Positions 1 to 6,178 of a DNA stretch of 6,495 bases are shown one piece after another. Positions within the stretch are counted from its first letter, which is position 1; the number at the start of each line of letters is the position of its first letter. The stretch comes from Streptosporangiaceae bacterium. Lineage in GTDB: Bacteria > Actinomycetota > Actinomycetes > Streptosporangiales > Streptosporangiaceae. The stretch spans positions 1 to 6,495 of the forward strand of contig JASHSO010000051.1 of the NCBI GenBank assembly GCA_030038715.1, written 5' to 3'. Under the pieces are notes generated by a model that was given only the letters and a program-made list of their open reading frames with translations, did not search any database and was not told the DNA's origin. The translations under genes were made by a program, and so were the position numbers.

Positions 1-1
1 C

Positions 2-676
2 CTCAGGTCGGCGGGCCTTATCAACCACTCAATCGCGGTAGCCGGAGCGCTGGAGTACCCGCAGCAGGACCTGCCCGTCGCTCCGTATCCGCTCGGCGCC
101 TGGCTGGCGGGCGCGCACCGGGGCCGATCGCGCAGCAGCAGCGCCGACTCCGAGATCACCGAGGTCATTCGCGGGGACCGCTGCACTGCGGGTCTCCTCG
201 CGGACAAGCGCATCCCGGAGAGTTACCTACGTTCGTCGGTGGAGCAGCGCATGGCGCTGCTCGCTGGGCTGCTGGATACCGGCGGCCGCTGCGGCCCGGA
301 TGGCGAGGTGGCGTTCCCAGCCACAAGTGAGCGACTGGGCCGTGACGTGCATGACCTCGTCATCGGCCTCGGCTACCAGGCGACGATGCTTGCCAAGCCT
401 GCCCAGGGCAAGCCCGCCCAGGGCAAGCCTGCCCAGGGCAATCCTGCCCAGGGCAATTCCGCGCACGGCTCGGCGGCGTACATGGTCGGCTTCAGGCTGC
501 ACGGGTCCGTCTTCCGCCTCGAGCGCGAGCTCACTGCGGTCCGGTCGGTAGGCGCCGGGCGCCAGCGCCATGTGGTCGACGTCCGGCCAGTGCAGTCGGT
601 GCCTGTTCGCTGCATCCAGGTAGACAGCCCGAGCCGCCTGTATCTCGCCAGCAGGTCCTGCATTCCCACCCACAAC
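2..676 (+). mobile_element. Intein, C-terminal part, with degenerate LAGLIDADG homing endonuclease domain
   Basis: The visible 225 residues resemble the large actinobacterial LAGLIDADG inteins found in P-loop ATPases. In order they show a first dodecapeptide-like motif LGAWLAGAH (92-118), ADSEI, the KRIP block (206-217) followed by [11 protein letters not shown], and a second motif [10 protein letters not shown] (257-286). [20 protein letters not shown] comes next, then a pentapeptide repeat (395-469), YMVGF, and the C-terminal splicing block (605-676) [15 protein letters not shown]...IPTHN. Penultimate His, terminal Asn and a +1 Ser (677-679) are the standard residues for C-terminal cleavage and ligation. 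Related active inteins have GDG and DTDG where this one has AGA and DTGG. The aspartate at position 8 of both motifs is therefore lost and DNA cleavage is unlikely, whereas splicing residues look intact. The N-terminal splice block lies outside the window. Confidence 0.93.
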
Positions 677-1663
677 TCGACCTGCGTTAACGGCCTGATT
701 ACCTCGATACTGCTGCGCGCGACGCCGGACGAGGTGCGGATGGTCCTGATCGACCCCAAGCGCGTTGAGCTGGCAGCCTACGCCGGCATTCCGCATCTGA
801 TCACTCAGATCATCACCAGCCCGAAGAGGGCAGCCGACGCGCTGGAGTGGGTCGTCGGCGAGATGGATCGCCGCTACGACGATCTAGCGGCAACCGGCTT
901 CCGCCACTTGGACGACTTCAACAAGGCGGTGCGGGCCGGCCGGATCGTCGCTCCGCCAGGCAGCGACCGGGTGTTCGCGCCGTATCCGTATCTGCTGGTG
1001 ATCGTCGACGAGCTTGCCGACCTGATGATCGTGGCGCCGCGGGACGTGGAGGATGCGGTCGTCCGGATCACCCAGCTTGCCCGCGCGGCCGGAATACACC
1101 TGGTGCTCGCCACCCAGCGGCCGAGCGTGGACGTGGTGACCGGCCTGATCAAGGCCAACGTGCCGTCCAGGCTGGCGTTTGCGACCTCCAGCATCACCGA
1201 CAGCAGGGTCATTCTCGATCAGCCCGGTGCGGAGAAGCTTGTCGGCCAGGGCGACGCGCTCTTCCTGCCCATGGGCACCAGCAAGCCGATCAGGCTGCAG
1301 AGCGCCTTCCTCGAAGAGAAGGAGATCCGGCAGGTAGTCGCGCACTGCAAGAAGCAGGCCGAGCCCGTGTACCGCGAGGACGTCATCGCGGCACAGGGCA
1401 GGCAGCGCGAAATTGGCGCCGAGATCGGCGACGACCTCGACTTGCTCACCCGGGCAGCCGAGCTTGTGGTCAGTACCCAGTTCGGCTCGACGTCGATGCT
1501 GCAGCGAAAGCTCAGGGTCGGATTCGCCAAGGCGGGACGGCTGATGGACCTGCTGGAGTCCCGGGGAGTGGTGGGGCCGAGCGAAGGATCCAAGGCCCGC
1601 GAGGTGCTGATTCGGCCCGACGACCTGTCCGGACTGCTGGCGTCGTTGCGCGGCGAGGACTGA
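2..1663 (+). CDS. ftsK: FtsK/SpoIIIE DNA translocase, C-terminal part, with an intein in its P-loop (5' end outside window)
   Basis: This is a membrane-anchored hexameric ATPase that pumps chromosomal DNA through the division or sporulation septum; only the motor end is visible. The frame is open from the left edge to TGA 1661-1663, giving 553 residues: 225 of intein (to 676) and 328 of FtsK. The host protein resumes at 677 with STCVNGLI, the residues that follow the P-loop GK in FtsK, then ATPDEVRM and IDPKRVEL. Walker B is [12 protein letters not shown] (992 onward), and the family signature [12 protein letters not shown] starts at 1109. [20 protein letters not shown] follows. A winged-helix gamma domain, which reads KOPS-type polar sequences in characterised FtsK proteins, covers about 1430-1620. 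The N-terminal membrane part and the first half of Walker A lie upstream. A GTG at 239 is internal to the intein and is not the real start. The family call is very secure. Activity should depend on splicing, which is inferred. Confidence 0.95.
   Translation, partial: LRSAGLINHSIAVAGALEYPQQDLPVAPYPLGAWLAGAHRGRSRSSSADSEITEVIRGDRCTAGLLADKRIPESYLRSSVEQRMALLAGLLDTGGRCGPDGEVAFPATSERLGRDVHDLVIGLGYQATMLAKPAQGKPAQGKPAQGNPAQGNSAHGSAAYMVGFRLHGSVFRLERELTAVRSVGAGRQRHVVDVRPVQSVPVRCIQVDSPSRLYLASRSCIPTHNSTCVNGLITSILLRATPDEVRMVLIDPKRVELAAYAGIPHLITQIITSPKRAADALEWVVGEMDRRYDDLAATGFRHLDDFNKAVRAGRIVAPPGSDRVFAPYPYLLVIVDELADLMIVAPRDVEDAVVRITQLARAAGIHLVLATQRPSVDVVTGLIKANVPSRLAFATSSITDSRVILDQPGAEKLVGQGDALFLPMGTSKPIRLQSAFLEEKEIRQVVAHCKKQAEPVYREDVIAAQGRQREIGAEIGDDLDLLTRAAELVVSTQFGSTSMLQRKLRVGFAKAGRLMDLLESRGVVGPSEGSKAREVLIRPDDLSGLLASLRGED
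395..469 (+). repeat. Five tandem 15-bp units inside the intein (KPAQG-type pentapeptides)
   Basis: Five in-frame 15-bp units start at 395, 410, 425, 440 and 455. They encode KPAQG three times, then NPAQG and NSAHG. The first three units differ by only one silent base, the fourth changes Lys to Asn, and the last is most diverged, suggesting stepwise slippage expansion followed by decay. The array lies between the end of the endonuclease domain (LGYQATMLA) and the intein segment YMVGF, where related inteins have a short non-repetitive linker. The length keeps the frame, so the splicing fold downstream is still encoded. The repeat would be a flexible surface loop (inference). Confidence 0.95.
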
Positions 1664-1667
1664 GTCG

Positions 1668-1699
1668 TGACCGGGCCGTTGACTAGCTTCGCCCGGTCA
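1668..1699 (+). terminator. Candidate hairpin terminator after ftsK
   Basis: A perfect 9-bp stem, TGACCGGGC (1668-1676) with GCCCGGTCA (1691-1699), encloses a 14-nt loop and begins 4 bases after the ftsK stop. No T-run follows, which is common for actinobacterial hairpin terminators. The large loop makes it weaker than a textbook terminator. Confidence 0.5.
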
Positions 1700-1792
1700 G
1701 CGGTCGGCCAGGTCGGCCTGCCCGGCAAGCTGTTGGGGCGCCAAGCCGGGAGCGAGACACTAGACAAGGACCATCGGCTGCCCGGCTGACCC

Positions 1793-1821
1793 TTACCGTC
1801 TGGTAGCCGAATGTCTACACT
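1793..1821 (+). promoter_or_regulatory. Weak candidate promoter for the RodZ-like gene
   Basis: TACACT at 1816-1821 fits the TANNNT form of actinobacterial -10 elements. At 17-bp spacing lies TTACCG (1793-1798), which matches only half of TTGACA. It would give a leader of roughly 90 nt before the GTG at 1920. This is motif matching only. The rest of the 1664-1919 gap shows the ftsK hairpin and no gene. Confidence 0.25.
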
Positions 1822-1908
1822 TGGTGACCGGCCCTCGTAGGAGCTGCGATGAGGTACAGTCCGGCACCTGCGCCTCGCAGCACGGCGCGGTAGCAAGCAT
1901 GACGTAGT

Positions 1909-1915
1909 GGAGGAG
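1909..1915 (+). promoter_or_regulatory. Ribosome binding site of the RodZ-like gene
   Basis: GGAGGAG lies 4-6 bases before the GTG at 1920 and fixes that codon as the start. The translated N-terminus from there begins directly with the helix-turn-helix, as in the family. Confidence 0.8.
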
Positions 1916-1919
1916 CCGC

Positions 1920-2672
1920 GTGAGCATCGGTGACTCGCTGGCAGCGGCTCGCCGCCAGTCCGGCCTCAGCATTACCCAGGTCAGTCAGCGGACCTGCATC
2001 AGGGAAACGATCGTCCGGGGAATCGAGCGAGACGACTACTCTGCCTGCGGCGGCGATTTCTACGCCCGCGGCCACATCCGTAGCATTGCGCGGACGGTCG
2101 GGCTGGATCCAGAAGAGCTTGTCAGGGAGTACGACAGCACTCACTCGCCACCACGGCCTATCGCAGCCAAGGATGTCTTCCAGCCCTATACACCGGTCAA
2201 GGTGAGGGAGCGCCGTCGGCCCAACTGGACGCTGGCCCTGCTGGCTGTGCTGGTCATCGCGCTCGGTGCCGCAGCTATCGGCTACTTCACCAGCCGGGGT
2301 CATGCCAGCCCGAACGGCAGCAACGCGGACGCTTCCCAGCATCACGCGGCCAAGGGCGCGACGAAGCCCAAGGCGTCGACGAGTCCGGCCGCCACCAGCC
2401 ATGCCACTACTCCTGCTAGCCTCGTGCTCTCGATCAGGGCTCATCCTGGGCAGTACAGCTGGGTCCAGCTGACCTCGGCTTCCGGCCTGCTGATCTTCCA
2501 GGGCGATATCGGGCCAGGCGGGGCGGCCCGGACCTGGCGAGAGACGCACACGACGCTGGTCGTGATCGGTAACCCGATGGGCGTCACGCTGACTGTGGAC
2601 GGCAGACAGCACTCCCACCTCGGCCCGACCGTGCTCCGGCTGCGGTGCACTCGAGGCGGCTGCAGGACCTGA
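1920..2672 (+). CDS. RodZ-like membrane-anchored helix-turn-helix protein (HTH_25 / DUF4115)
   Basis: A 250-residue bitopic protein. An N-terminal Xre-type helix-turn-helix (about 1-70) contains SLAAARRQSGLSITQVSQRT and FYARGHIRSIARTVGLDPEELVREYD, the pattern of RodZ and its actinobacterial relatives. A basic patch (RERRRPNW) leads into one membrane helix (about 104-124, LALLAVLVIALGAAAIGYF). An Ala/Ser/Thr/Lys-rich extracytoplasmic linker (about 127-166) follows, then a beta-rich C-terminal domain of DUF4115 type (about 167-240, SWVQLTSASGLLIFQGDI...GVTLTVDG). In rod-shaped bacteria RodZ links MreB to the wall machinery. Its role in actinomycetes that grow at the tip is unclear, so I give no gene symbol. 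Its place directly after ftsK matches the usual actinomycete order. Start GTG is set by a strong Shine-Dalgarno. The protein ends in a basic, cysteine-containing tail (RLRCTRGGCRT) of unknown meaning. Confidence 0.85.
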   Translation: MSIGDSLAAARRQSGLSITQVSQRTCIRETIVRGIERDDYSACGGDFYARGHIRSIARTVGLDPEELVREYDSTHSPPRPIAAKDVFQPYTPVKVRERRRPNWTLALLAVLVIALGAAAIGYFTSRGHASPNGSNADASQHHAAKGATKPKASTSPAATSHATTPASLVLSIRAHPGQYSWVQLTSASGLLIFQGDIGPGGAARTWRETHTTLVVIGNPMGVTLTVDGRQHSHLGPTVLRLRCTRGGCRT

Positions 2673-2710
2673 GCGCTCGCCTGATATGTGTGGCAGGCAG
2701 GCCGGCGCCC

Positions 2711-2761
2711 GCCTGGTGTGTCGCAGGTCGGCGCGCCGGCCTGGTGTGTCGCAGGCCGGCG
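2711..2761 (+). repeat. Two direct copies of a 23-bp repeat, with a degenerate third copy upstream
   Basis: Units at 2711-2733 and 2739-2761 are identical except for one base (T at 2728, C at 2756) and are 28 bp apart. Both carry the core CCTGGTGTGTCGCAGG. A looser third version (about 2680-2707, with TGTGT, GGCAGG and GCCGGCG in the same order) precedes them. The array fills much of the gap between the RodZ-like gene and rimO. Each full copy is itself an inverted repeat around the loop GTGTGTCG, so hairpin formation may have driven the duplication (inference). Confidence 0.85.
2734..2761 (+). terminator. Strong hairpin downstream of the RodZ-like gene
   Basis: A perfect 10-bp stem, CGCCGGCCTG (2734-2743) with CAGGCCGGCG (2752-2761), has the 8-nt loop GTGTGTCG. 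It lies 61 bases after the RodZ-like stop and ahead of the candidate rimO promoter, fitting a factor-independent terminator of the actinobacterial type without a T-run. The first repeat copy forms only a 5-bp version. An attenuator for rimO is an alternative reading. Confidence 0.55.
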
Positions 2762-2787
2762 AGGCCCGTTCAGTTCTGCAGTTACCG

Positions 2788-2802
2788 TAATCTGCGAGTG
2801 TG
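2788..2802 (+). promoter_or_regulatory. Candidate -10 element for a leaderless rimO transcript
   Basis: TAATCT (2788-2793) is a good -10 match, and exactly six bases separate it from the GTG at 2800. Transcription would then start at or next to the start codon. No Shine-Dalgarno precedes 2800, which agrees with a leaderless message, a frequent arrangement in actinobacteria. A convincing -35 is not visible (TACCGT at 2783-2788 is an overlapping alternative -10). Confidence 0.35.
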
Positions 2803-4326
2803 TTGTCCAGGCCGAACGCTCAGCAAGGCGGCGCGCGCAGCGTGCGCCTCGTGACGCTGGGCTGCGCGAGGAACGAGGTCGATTCCGAGGAGCTCGCCGC
2901 CCGCCTGGAGGACGGCGGCTGGCGGCTGGCAGGCCCCGCCGACGACGCGGACGTGGTCCTGGTCAACACCTGCGGCTTCATCCAGGCGGCCAAGCAGGAG
3001 TCCATCGACGAGCTGCTGGATGCGGCAGGCCGCGGCGCCACGATCGCTGCGGCCGGCTGCCTGGCCGAGCGGTACGGGTCTGAGCTGGCCCAGGCGATGC
3101 CGGAAGCTCAGGTCCTGAGTTTCGACGACTACGAGGAAATCGCGGCCAGGCTGGACGCGCTGGTGTCGGGACGGCGATGGGCGGCTCACGAGCCACGGGA
3201 CCGACGCACGCTGCTTCCTATCTCGCCCGCCGCCCGCAGCGCAGCCCGTCATCCACCTGGGCACACCGTGGTGAGCAGCGCTGCTGTGCCGGGCACCGGG
3301 AGCGTCACGCCTGCGGGCGCGCTCGGGCGCATCGCTGACCTGCCGCCGGGCATCGCGCCGGCCTCGGGTCCGCGGGTGGTGCGACGGCGGCTCGGCGGGG
3401 GCGTGGTGGCGCCGCTGAAGATCGCTTCAGGCTGCGATCGCCGTTGCACGTTCTGCGCGATCCCGTCCTTCCGCGGCGCCTTCGTGTCCCGCCCCCCGCA
3501 GGACCTGCTGGCCGAGGCGGTCTGGCTCGCCGCGCACGGCACCCGCGAGCTGCTGCTCGTCAGCGAGAACTCGACCTCCTACGGCAAGGACCTAGGTGAC
3601 TTGCGGCTGCTTGAGTCGGTGCTGCCCGAACTCGCCTCCGTCCCGGGGATCTGCCGGGTCCGGGTCAGCTACCTGCAGCCGGCCGAGGTCCGGCCCGGGC
3701 TCATCGAGGTGCTCGCCGGGACGCCAGGGGTCGCACCGTACTTCGATCTGTCTTTCCAGCACGCTAGCGCCACCGTGCTGCGGTCGATGCGCCGGTTCGG
3801 CGACCGGGAGCGGTTCGGGCTGTTGCTCGACCAGATCAGGAAGCTGGCGCCGGAGGCAGGCATCCGGTCCAACTTCATTGCGGGCTTCCCGGGCGAGACG
3901 GAGGCGGACTTCGCCGAGCTGCAGGAGTTCCTCACCGAGGCCAGGTTGGACGCGATCGGAATATTCGGTTACTCCGACGAGGACGGCACGCAGGCTGCCA
4001 GCTTGCCTGGCCACCTGTCCGACGAAGAGATCGCGGCAAGGGTGGAAGAACTGGCCAGCCTGGCCGATGAGCTCATGGCCGAGCGAGCGGTGCAGCGGAT
4101 CGGCGAGACCGTCGAGGTTCTCGTCGAGGAACACCTGGGCAGCGGCCGCTACCTTGGCCGGGCAGCGCACCAGGCACCGGAGGTCGACGGCAGCACGGAA
4201 GTTCAGAGCGAGCGTACGGTGGCACCCGGAGCGCTGGTCACCGCCGTCGTGACTGGGACTGACGGCGTCGACCTGACCGCAGAGCCTACCGCCGCGGCTG
4301 CGAGCTGCTCGACGGCCGCACGGTGA
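2800..4326 (+). CDS. rimO: Ribosomal protein S12 methylthiotransferase RimO
   Basis: A radical-SAM enzyme that adds a methylthio group to the beta-carbon of a conserved aspartate of ribosomal protein S12. The 508-residue protein has all three parts. The N-terminal methylthiotransferase domain carries cluster cysteines C22 ([14 protein letters not shown]), C58 (VNTCGF) and C87 ([13 protein letters not shown]). The radical-SAM core has C212, C216 and C219 ([19 protein letters not shown]) followed by [16 protein letters not shown]-terminal TRAM domain (about 427-500) binds S12. [17 protein letters not shown] with [14 protein letters not shown] is the RimO rather than the MiaB signature. It is longer than the E. 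coli enzyme (about 440 residues), mainly through an Ala/Pro/Gly-rich stretch (about 135-200) between the first two domains. GTG 2800 is preferred because of the promoter spacing. GTG 2842, just before the first motif, is possible but would leave a very short N-terminus. The stop overlaps the next gene by 4 bp. Confidence 0.95.
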   Translation: MLSRPNAQQGGARSVRLVTLGCARNEVDSEELAARLEDGGWRLAGPADDADVVLVNTCGFIQAAKQESIDELLDAAGRGATIAAAGCLAERYGSELAQAMPEAQVLSFDDYEEIAARLDALVSGRRWAAHEPRDRRTLLPISPAARSAARHPPGHTVVSSAAVPGTGSVTPAGALGRIADLPPGIAPASGPRVVRRRLGGGVVAPLKIASGCDRRCTFCAIPSFRGAFVSRPPQDLLAEAVWLAAHGTRELLLVSENSTSYGKDLGDLRLLESVLPELASVPGICRVRVSYLQPAEVRPGLIEVLAGTPGVAPYFDLSFQHASATVLRSMRRFGDRERFGLLLDQIRKLAPEAGIRSNFIAGFPGETEADFAELQEFLTEARLDAIGIFGYSDEDGTQAASLPGHLSDEEIAARVEELASLADELMAERAVQRIGETVEVLVEEHLGSGRYLGRAAHQAPEVDGSTEVQSERTVAPGALVTAVVTGTDGVDLTAEPTAAAASCSTAAR

Positions 4327-4877
4327 GCAGGGCGGCCGCCGGCCCCGTCGGCGATGCCGACCCCGAGTGGCGGGCTGGCGCGGCGGTCCCGGCCAGCACC
4401 GTGGCGCTGGCGACGGCCGCCATCGACTTGCTAGTGCGCCGGGCGCTGACGCTGGCCGTCGCCGAGTCCCTGACAGGTGGTCTCGTATCGGCCGCACTGA
4501 CCAGCGTGGCCGGCTCTTCTGCGGCCTTCCGGGGCGGCGTCGTTGCCTACGCAACCGACCTGAAGGGTGCGCTGCTCGACGTTTCCGCAGGCCTGCTTGC
4601 CAGGCACGGGCCGGTGCATCCCGAGGTGGCCGCCGCCATGGCTCGCGGAGTCCGCCAGCGCCTCGGCGCATCCTTCGGCCTGGCCACCACGGGGGTCGCC
4701 GGACCTGGTCCAGCCGATGGCAAACCCGCCGGGACCGTGTTCATCGCGGTGGACGGGCCCTGTGGCGGGACGACGGCCGGCCTGCGGCTGACTGGAGACC
4801 GGGCAAAGGTACGAGATGCCACGGTTCGTGCAGTGTTGGACCTGCTGCTGACGGCTCTACGGGAAGAGTCGGCCTGA
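4323..4877 (+). CDS. CinA C-terminal domain protein, PncC-type nicotinamide-nucleotide amidohydrolase
   Basis: A 184-residue stand-alone CinA C-terminal domain. Members deamidate nicotinamide mononucleotide to nicotinate mononucleotide and ammonia, returning NMN to NAD synthesis. Family motifs are AESLTGG (47-53, with the proposed nucleophile Ser49), [14 protein letters not shown] (with conserved Tyr76 and Lys81), [13 protein letters not shown] (95-107), [10 protein letters not shown] (121-130) and [13 protein letters not shown]. The N-terminal molybdopterin-binding-like domain of full-length CinA is absent, so the alternative label competence/damage-inducible protein CinA is only a family name. 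About 40 poorly conserved residues precede the domain. The GTG start shares GTGA with the rimO stop and has no clear Shine-Dalgarno of its own, so translation is probably coupled to rimO. In many relatives a pgsA-like gene lies between the two. Confidence 0.9.
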   Translation: MSRAAAGPVGDADPEWRAGAAVPASTVALATAAIDLLVRRALTLAVAESLTGGLVSAALTSVAGSSAAFRGGVVAYATDLKGALLDVSAGLLARHGPVHPEVAAAMARGVRQRLGASFGLATTGVAGPGPADGKPAGTVFIAVDGPCGGTTAGLRLTGDRAKVRDATVRAVLDLLLTALREESA

Positions 4878-4887
4878 TTACACTGTT

Positions 4888-4897
4888 ACATCGATGT
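4888..4897. promoter_or_regulatory. Palindrome ACATCGATGT in the clgR upstream region, possible operator
   Basis: A perfect 10-bp palindrome sits 90 bases before the clgR start. Its flanks GTT on the left and GAAC on the right make a longer, one-base-offset inverted repeat. Two TTACA copies (4878, 4886) overlap it. It does not match the GTTCGC-type ClgR box that I know from Streptomyces. A TANNNT hexamer, TACGGT at 4942-4947, could be a -10 but has no recognisable -35. Regulatory function is inferred from position only. Confidence 0.25.
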
Positions 4898-4971
4898 GAA
4901 CACGCAGACACGCCCTCTCCCGCATGGTCCTCATGGGCAGGTACGGTAGAGGGGTCAGCACATGGACCTCG

Positions 4972-4979
4972 GGAGGGAG
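4972..4979 (+). promoter_or_regulatory. Ribosome binding site that decides the clgR start
   Basis: GGAGGGAG ends 7 bases before ATG 4987. The upstream in-frame ATG at 4924 has no such site and would add 21 residues unlike the family, so 4987 is the likely start. Confidence 0.85.
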
Positions 4980-4986
4980 CGCGACG

Positions 4987-5511
4987 ATGGTCTTGCTTCG
5001 GCACATGCTTGGCGACGCGCTTCGCCGACTGCGTCTGCGCCAGGGCCGCACCCTGCGTGAGGTCTCGGCGACTGCCAAAGTCTCCCTGGGGTACTTGTCC
5101 GAAGTCGAGCGCGGCCAGAAGGAAGCCTCCTCTGAGCTGCTCGCTTCGATCTGCGACGCACTGGGCGCGCCGCTGTCGCAAGTTCTCAGGGAAGTGTCTG
5201 ACAGCTTTGCGCTGGCCGAGCTGCAGAACGAGCCCGTCTTCGGTGGCCCGCTGGAGCCGGCGCTGGCTCGAGCCGCCAGGGAGGCTCCGGTGGAGGAGCG
5301 CGTGCCCGCCGGACAGCCTGCGTCGTCCCGGGTGCAGCTGACGCGGCCTTCGGGTCAGCGCGTCGTGGTGCCGCAGCGCAAGGTGACGGTGCGGGCCGCC
5401 GGGGCGCTGGTACCCCCGACCGAGCCGCTGCTCAAGCCTGTCTCGCTACCTGACGACGACCCGAAGTTCGACACGCTGACACGCGAGATCACCAACATGG
5501 TGCCGGTCTAG
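4987..5511 (+). CDS. clgR: ClgR, Xre-family transcriptional activator of Clp protease genes
   Basis: A 174-residue DNA-binding regulator. The N-terminus [27 protein letters not shown] and the recognition region [20 protein letters not shown] are near-signature for ClgR, with a helix-turn-helix over about residues 8-64. In Streptomyces and Mycobacterium, ClgR activates clpP/clpC and other proteolysis or envelope-stress genes. The position after cinA is usual for actinomycetes. The C-terminal part (about 80-174) is a long tail rich in Pro, Ala and Val, with [20 protein letters not shown], ending NMVPV. Streptomyces ClgR is shorter and ends in a di-alanine that makes it a ClpP substrate, which this protein lacks. 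No pspA-like gene follows, unlike in mycobacteria. Identification is strong; regulation by proteolysis here is open. Confidence 0.92.
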   Translation: MVLLRHMLGDALRRLRLRQGRTLREVSATAKVSLGYLSEVERGQKEASSELLASICDALGAPLSQVLREVSDSFALAELQNEPVFGGPLEPALARAAREAPVEERVPAGQPASSRVQLTRPSGQRVVVPQRKVTVRAAGALVPPTEPLLKPVSLPDDDPKFDTLTREITNMVPV

Positions 5512-5526
5512 CCGGGTCTAACCTGG
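5512..5526. terminator. Small hairpin between the convergent clgR and Rrf2 genes
   Basis: CCGGGT (5512-5517) pairs with ACCTGG (5521-5526) around a 3-nt loop, including one G-T wobble on the plus strand. It starts right after the clgR stop in the 51-bp convergent gap. It is short and has no T-run, so a terminator role is weakly supported. Confidence 0.25.
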
Positions 5527-5562
5527 GACTGACGCTGCTGTGTCAATCGCGGAGCTGGACGA

Positions 5563-6027
5563 TCATGCCCTCGTGCCAGATGTCCAGGCTGCGGGATCGT
5601 CGGCGAGCTTGCGGACGCTTTCCGGCAAGTCTCCCGAGACGATGTGCTTCAGCGTGACATCTTCGAGGATCGCGCGCTCGTTGGCGCGCAGCGCGATCCA
5701 CACTGTCTGCAGCGGCTCGGCCGCCCCGACGTAACCGAGGTTCTCCGGGCGTTCTCCGCGCACGCCAAGCAACGGGCCGTCGATCGCCCTGATGATGTCG
5801 GCCAACGAGATGTCACTCGGCGGGCGGGCCAGCCAAAACCCCCCGTCCGGCCCGCGCTGGCTGCGCACCAGGCCCGCCCTGCGCAGCTGGGTCAGGATCG
5901 CCTCCAGGAATTTTCCGGGTATCCCCTGCGTGCGAGCTAGCTGGTCAGCCGTGACGTGCCCACCGCCAGAGGCGGCTAGCTCGATCACGGCGCGCAGCGC
6001 ATAGTCTGAGCGCGCGGACAGGCGCAT
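5563..6027 (-). CDS. Rrf2-family transcriptional regulator lacking cysteines
   Basis: A winged-helix regulator of about 154 residues. MRLSARSDYALRAVIELAA, ADQLARTQGIPGKFLEAILTQLRRAGLVRSQRG and GPDGGFWLARPPSDISLADIIRAIDGPL are the classic Rrf2 pattern: helix-turn-helix, wing, then the start of the dimerisation helix. Members such as IscR, NsrR and RsrR sense iron-sulfur status, nitric oxide or redox through a cluster held by cysteines. This protein contains no cysteine at all, so it should act cluster-free, like CymR-type members, with an unknown signal. I start it at ATG 6027 because the family usually begins MRLS. An in-frame ATG at 6036 would add MLH. Neither start has a Shine-Dalgarno. It is convergent to clgR and follows the GH3 gene on the same strand with a gap of about 150 bp. 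Its target is not evident. Confidence 0.9.
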   Translation of the reverse strand: MRLSARSDYALRAVIELAASGGGHVTADQLARTQGIPGKFLEAILTQLRRAGLVRSQRGPDGGFWLARPPSDISLADIIRAIDGPLLGVRGERPENLGYVGAAEPLQTVWIALRANERAILEDVTLKHIVSGDLPESVRKLADDPAAWTSGTRA

Positions 6028-6042
6028 ATGCAACATTATGCA
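6025..6042 (-). promoter_or_regulatory. Candidate -10 and TGCATA direct repeat at the Rrf2 gene start
   Basis: On the minus strand CATAAT (6040-6035) matches a -10 in five of six bases and lies 7 bases before ATG 6027, which would make that start leaderless. TGCATA occurs twice, at 6042-6037 and 6032-6027, exactly one helical turn (10 bp) apart. Overlap of a repeat with the start site is compatible with autorepression, as seen for many Rrf2 proteins. Both roles are inferred. The gap 6028-6178 otherwise shows nothing I can name. Confidence 0.35.
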
Positions 6043-6178
6043 GGTAACAGCGGCCTGCTGGTGGCTGCCGCCCCGGTAAACCGCCGTCCAAGATTGGCTG
6101 GGAGGTGTCCGGGCTGGTGTCAGCGGCCTGTCGTGGCGGCGCTCTTACGGTGTGCTCCAGGTACCGGGCTGGCCGATC

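Noticed and set aside
395..469. CRISPR-like array
   Set aside because: The units are contiguous 15-mers without spacers and are in frame with the intein.
227..796. 189-codon minus-strand open frame over the intein repeat
   Set aside because: The repeated ALGRLALG pattern is only the reverse reading of the KPAQG units. The plus-strand frame carries the conserved motifs.
239..1663. GTG at 239 as the true start of ftsK
   Set aside because: The frame is open all the way to the left edge, and the codons before 239 encode conserved intein motifs (LGAWL, ADSEI, KRIP). The real start is outside the window.
1815..2618. 267-codon minus-strand open frame
   Set aside because: It lies antisense to the RodZ-like gene, whose domains and strong ribosome binding site are clear. 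Its translation shows no recognisable family and looks like a high-GC shadow.
3592..4671. 359-codon minus-strand open frame
   Set aside because: It is antisense to rimO and the cinA-type gene, both with full motif sets. The translation is Arg/Pro/Gly-rich low-complexity shadow.
4924..4986. Upstream ATG as clgR start
   Set aside because: It has no Shine-Dalgarno and adds residues unlike the family. ATG 4987 has an excellent site at proper spacing and the family N-terminus MVLL.
4367..5341. 324-codon plus-strand open frame spanning the cinA-type gene and clgR
   Set aside because: It is in another frame across two well-recognised genes and the gap between them, and has an Arg-rich composition typical of high-GC frame shadows.
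6048..6130. Ten-base direct repeat CAGCGGCCTG at 6048 and 6121
   Set aside because: Short repeats of this composition are expected by chance in high-GC DNA, and no further structure supports it.
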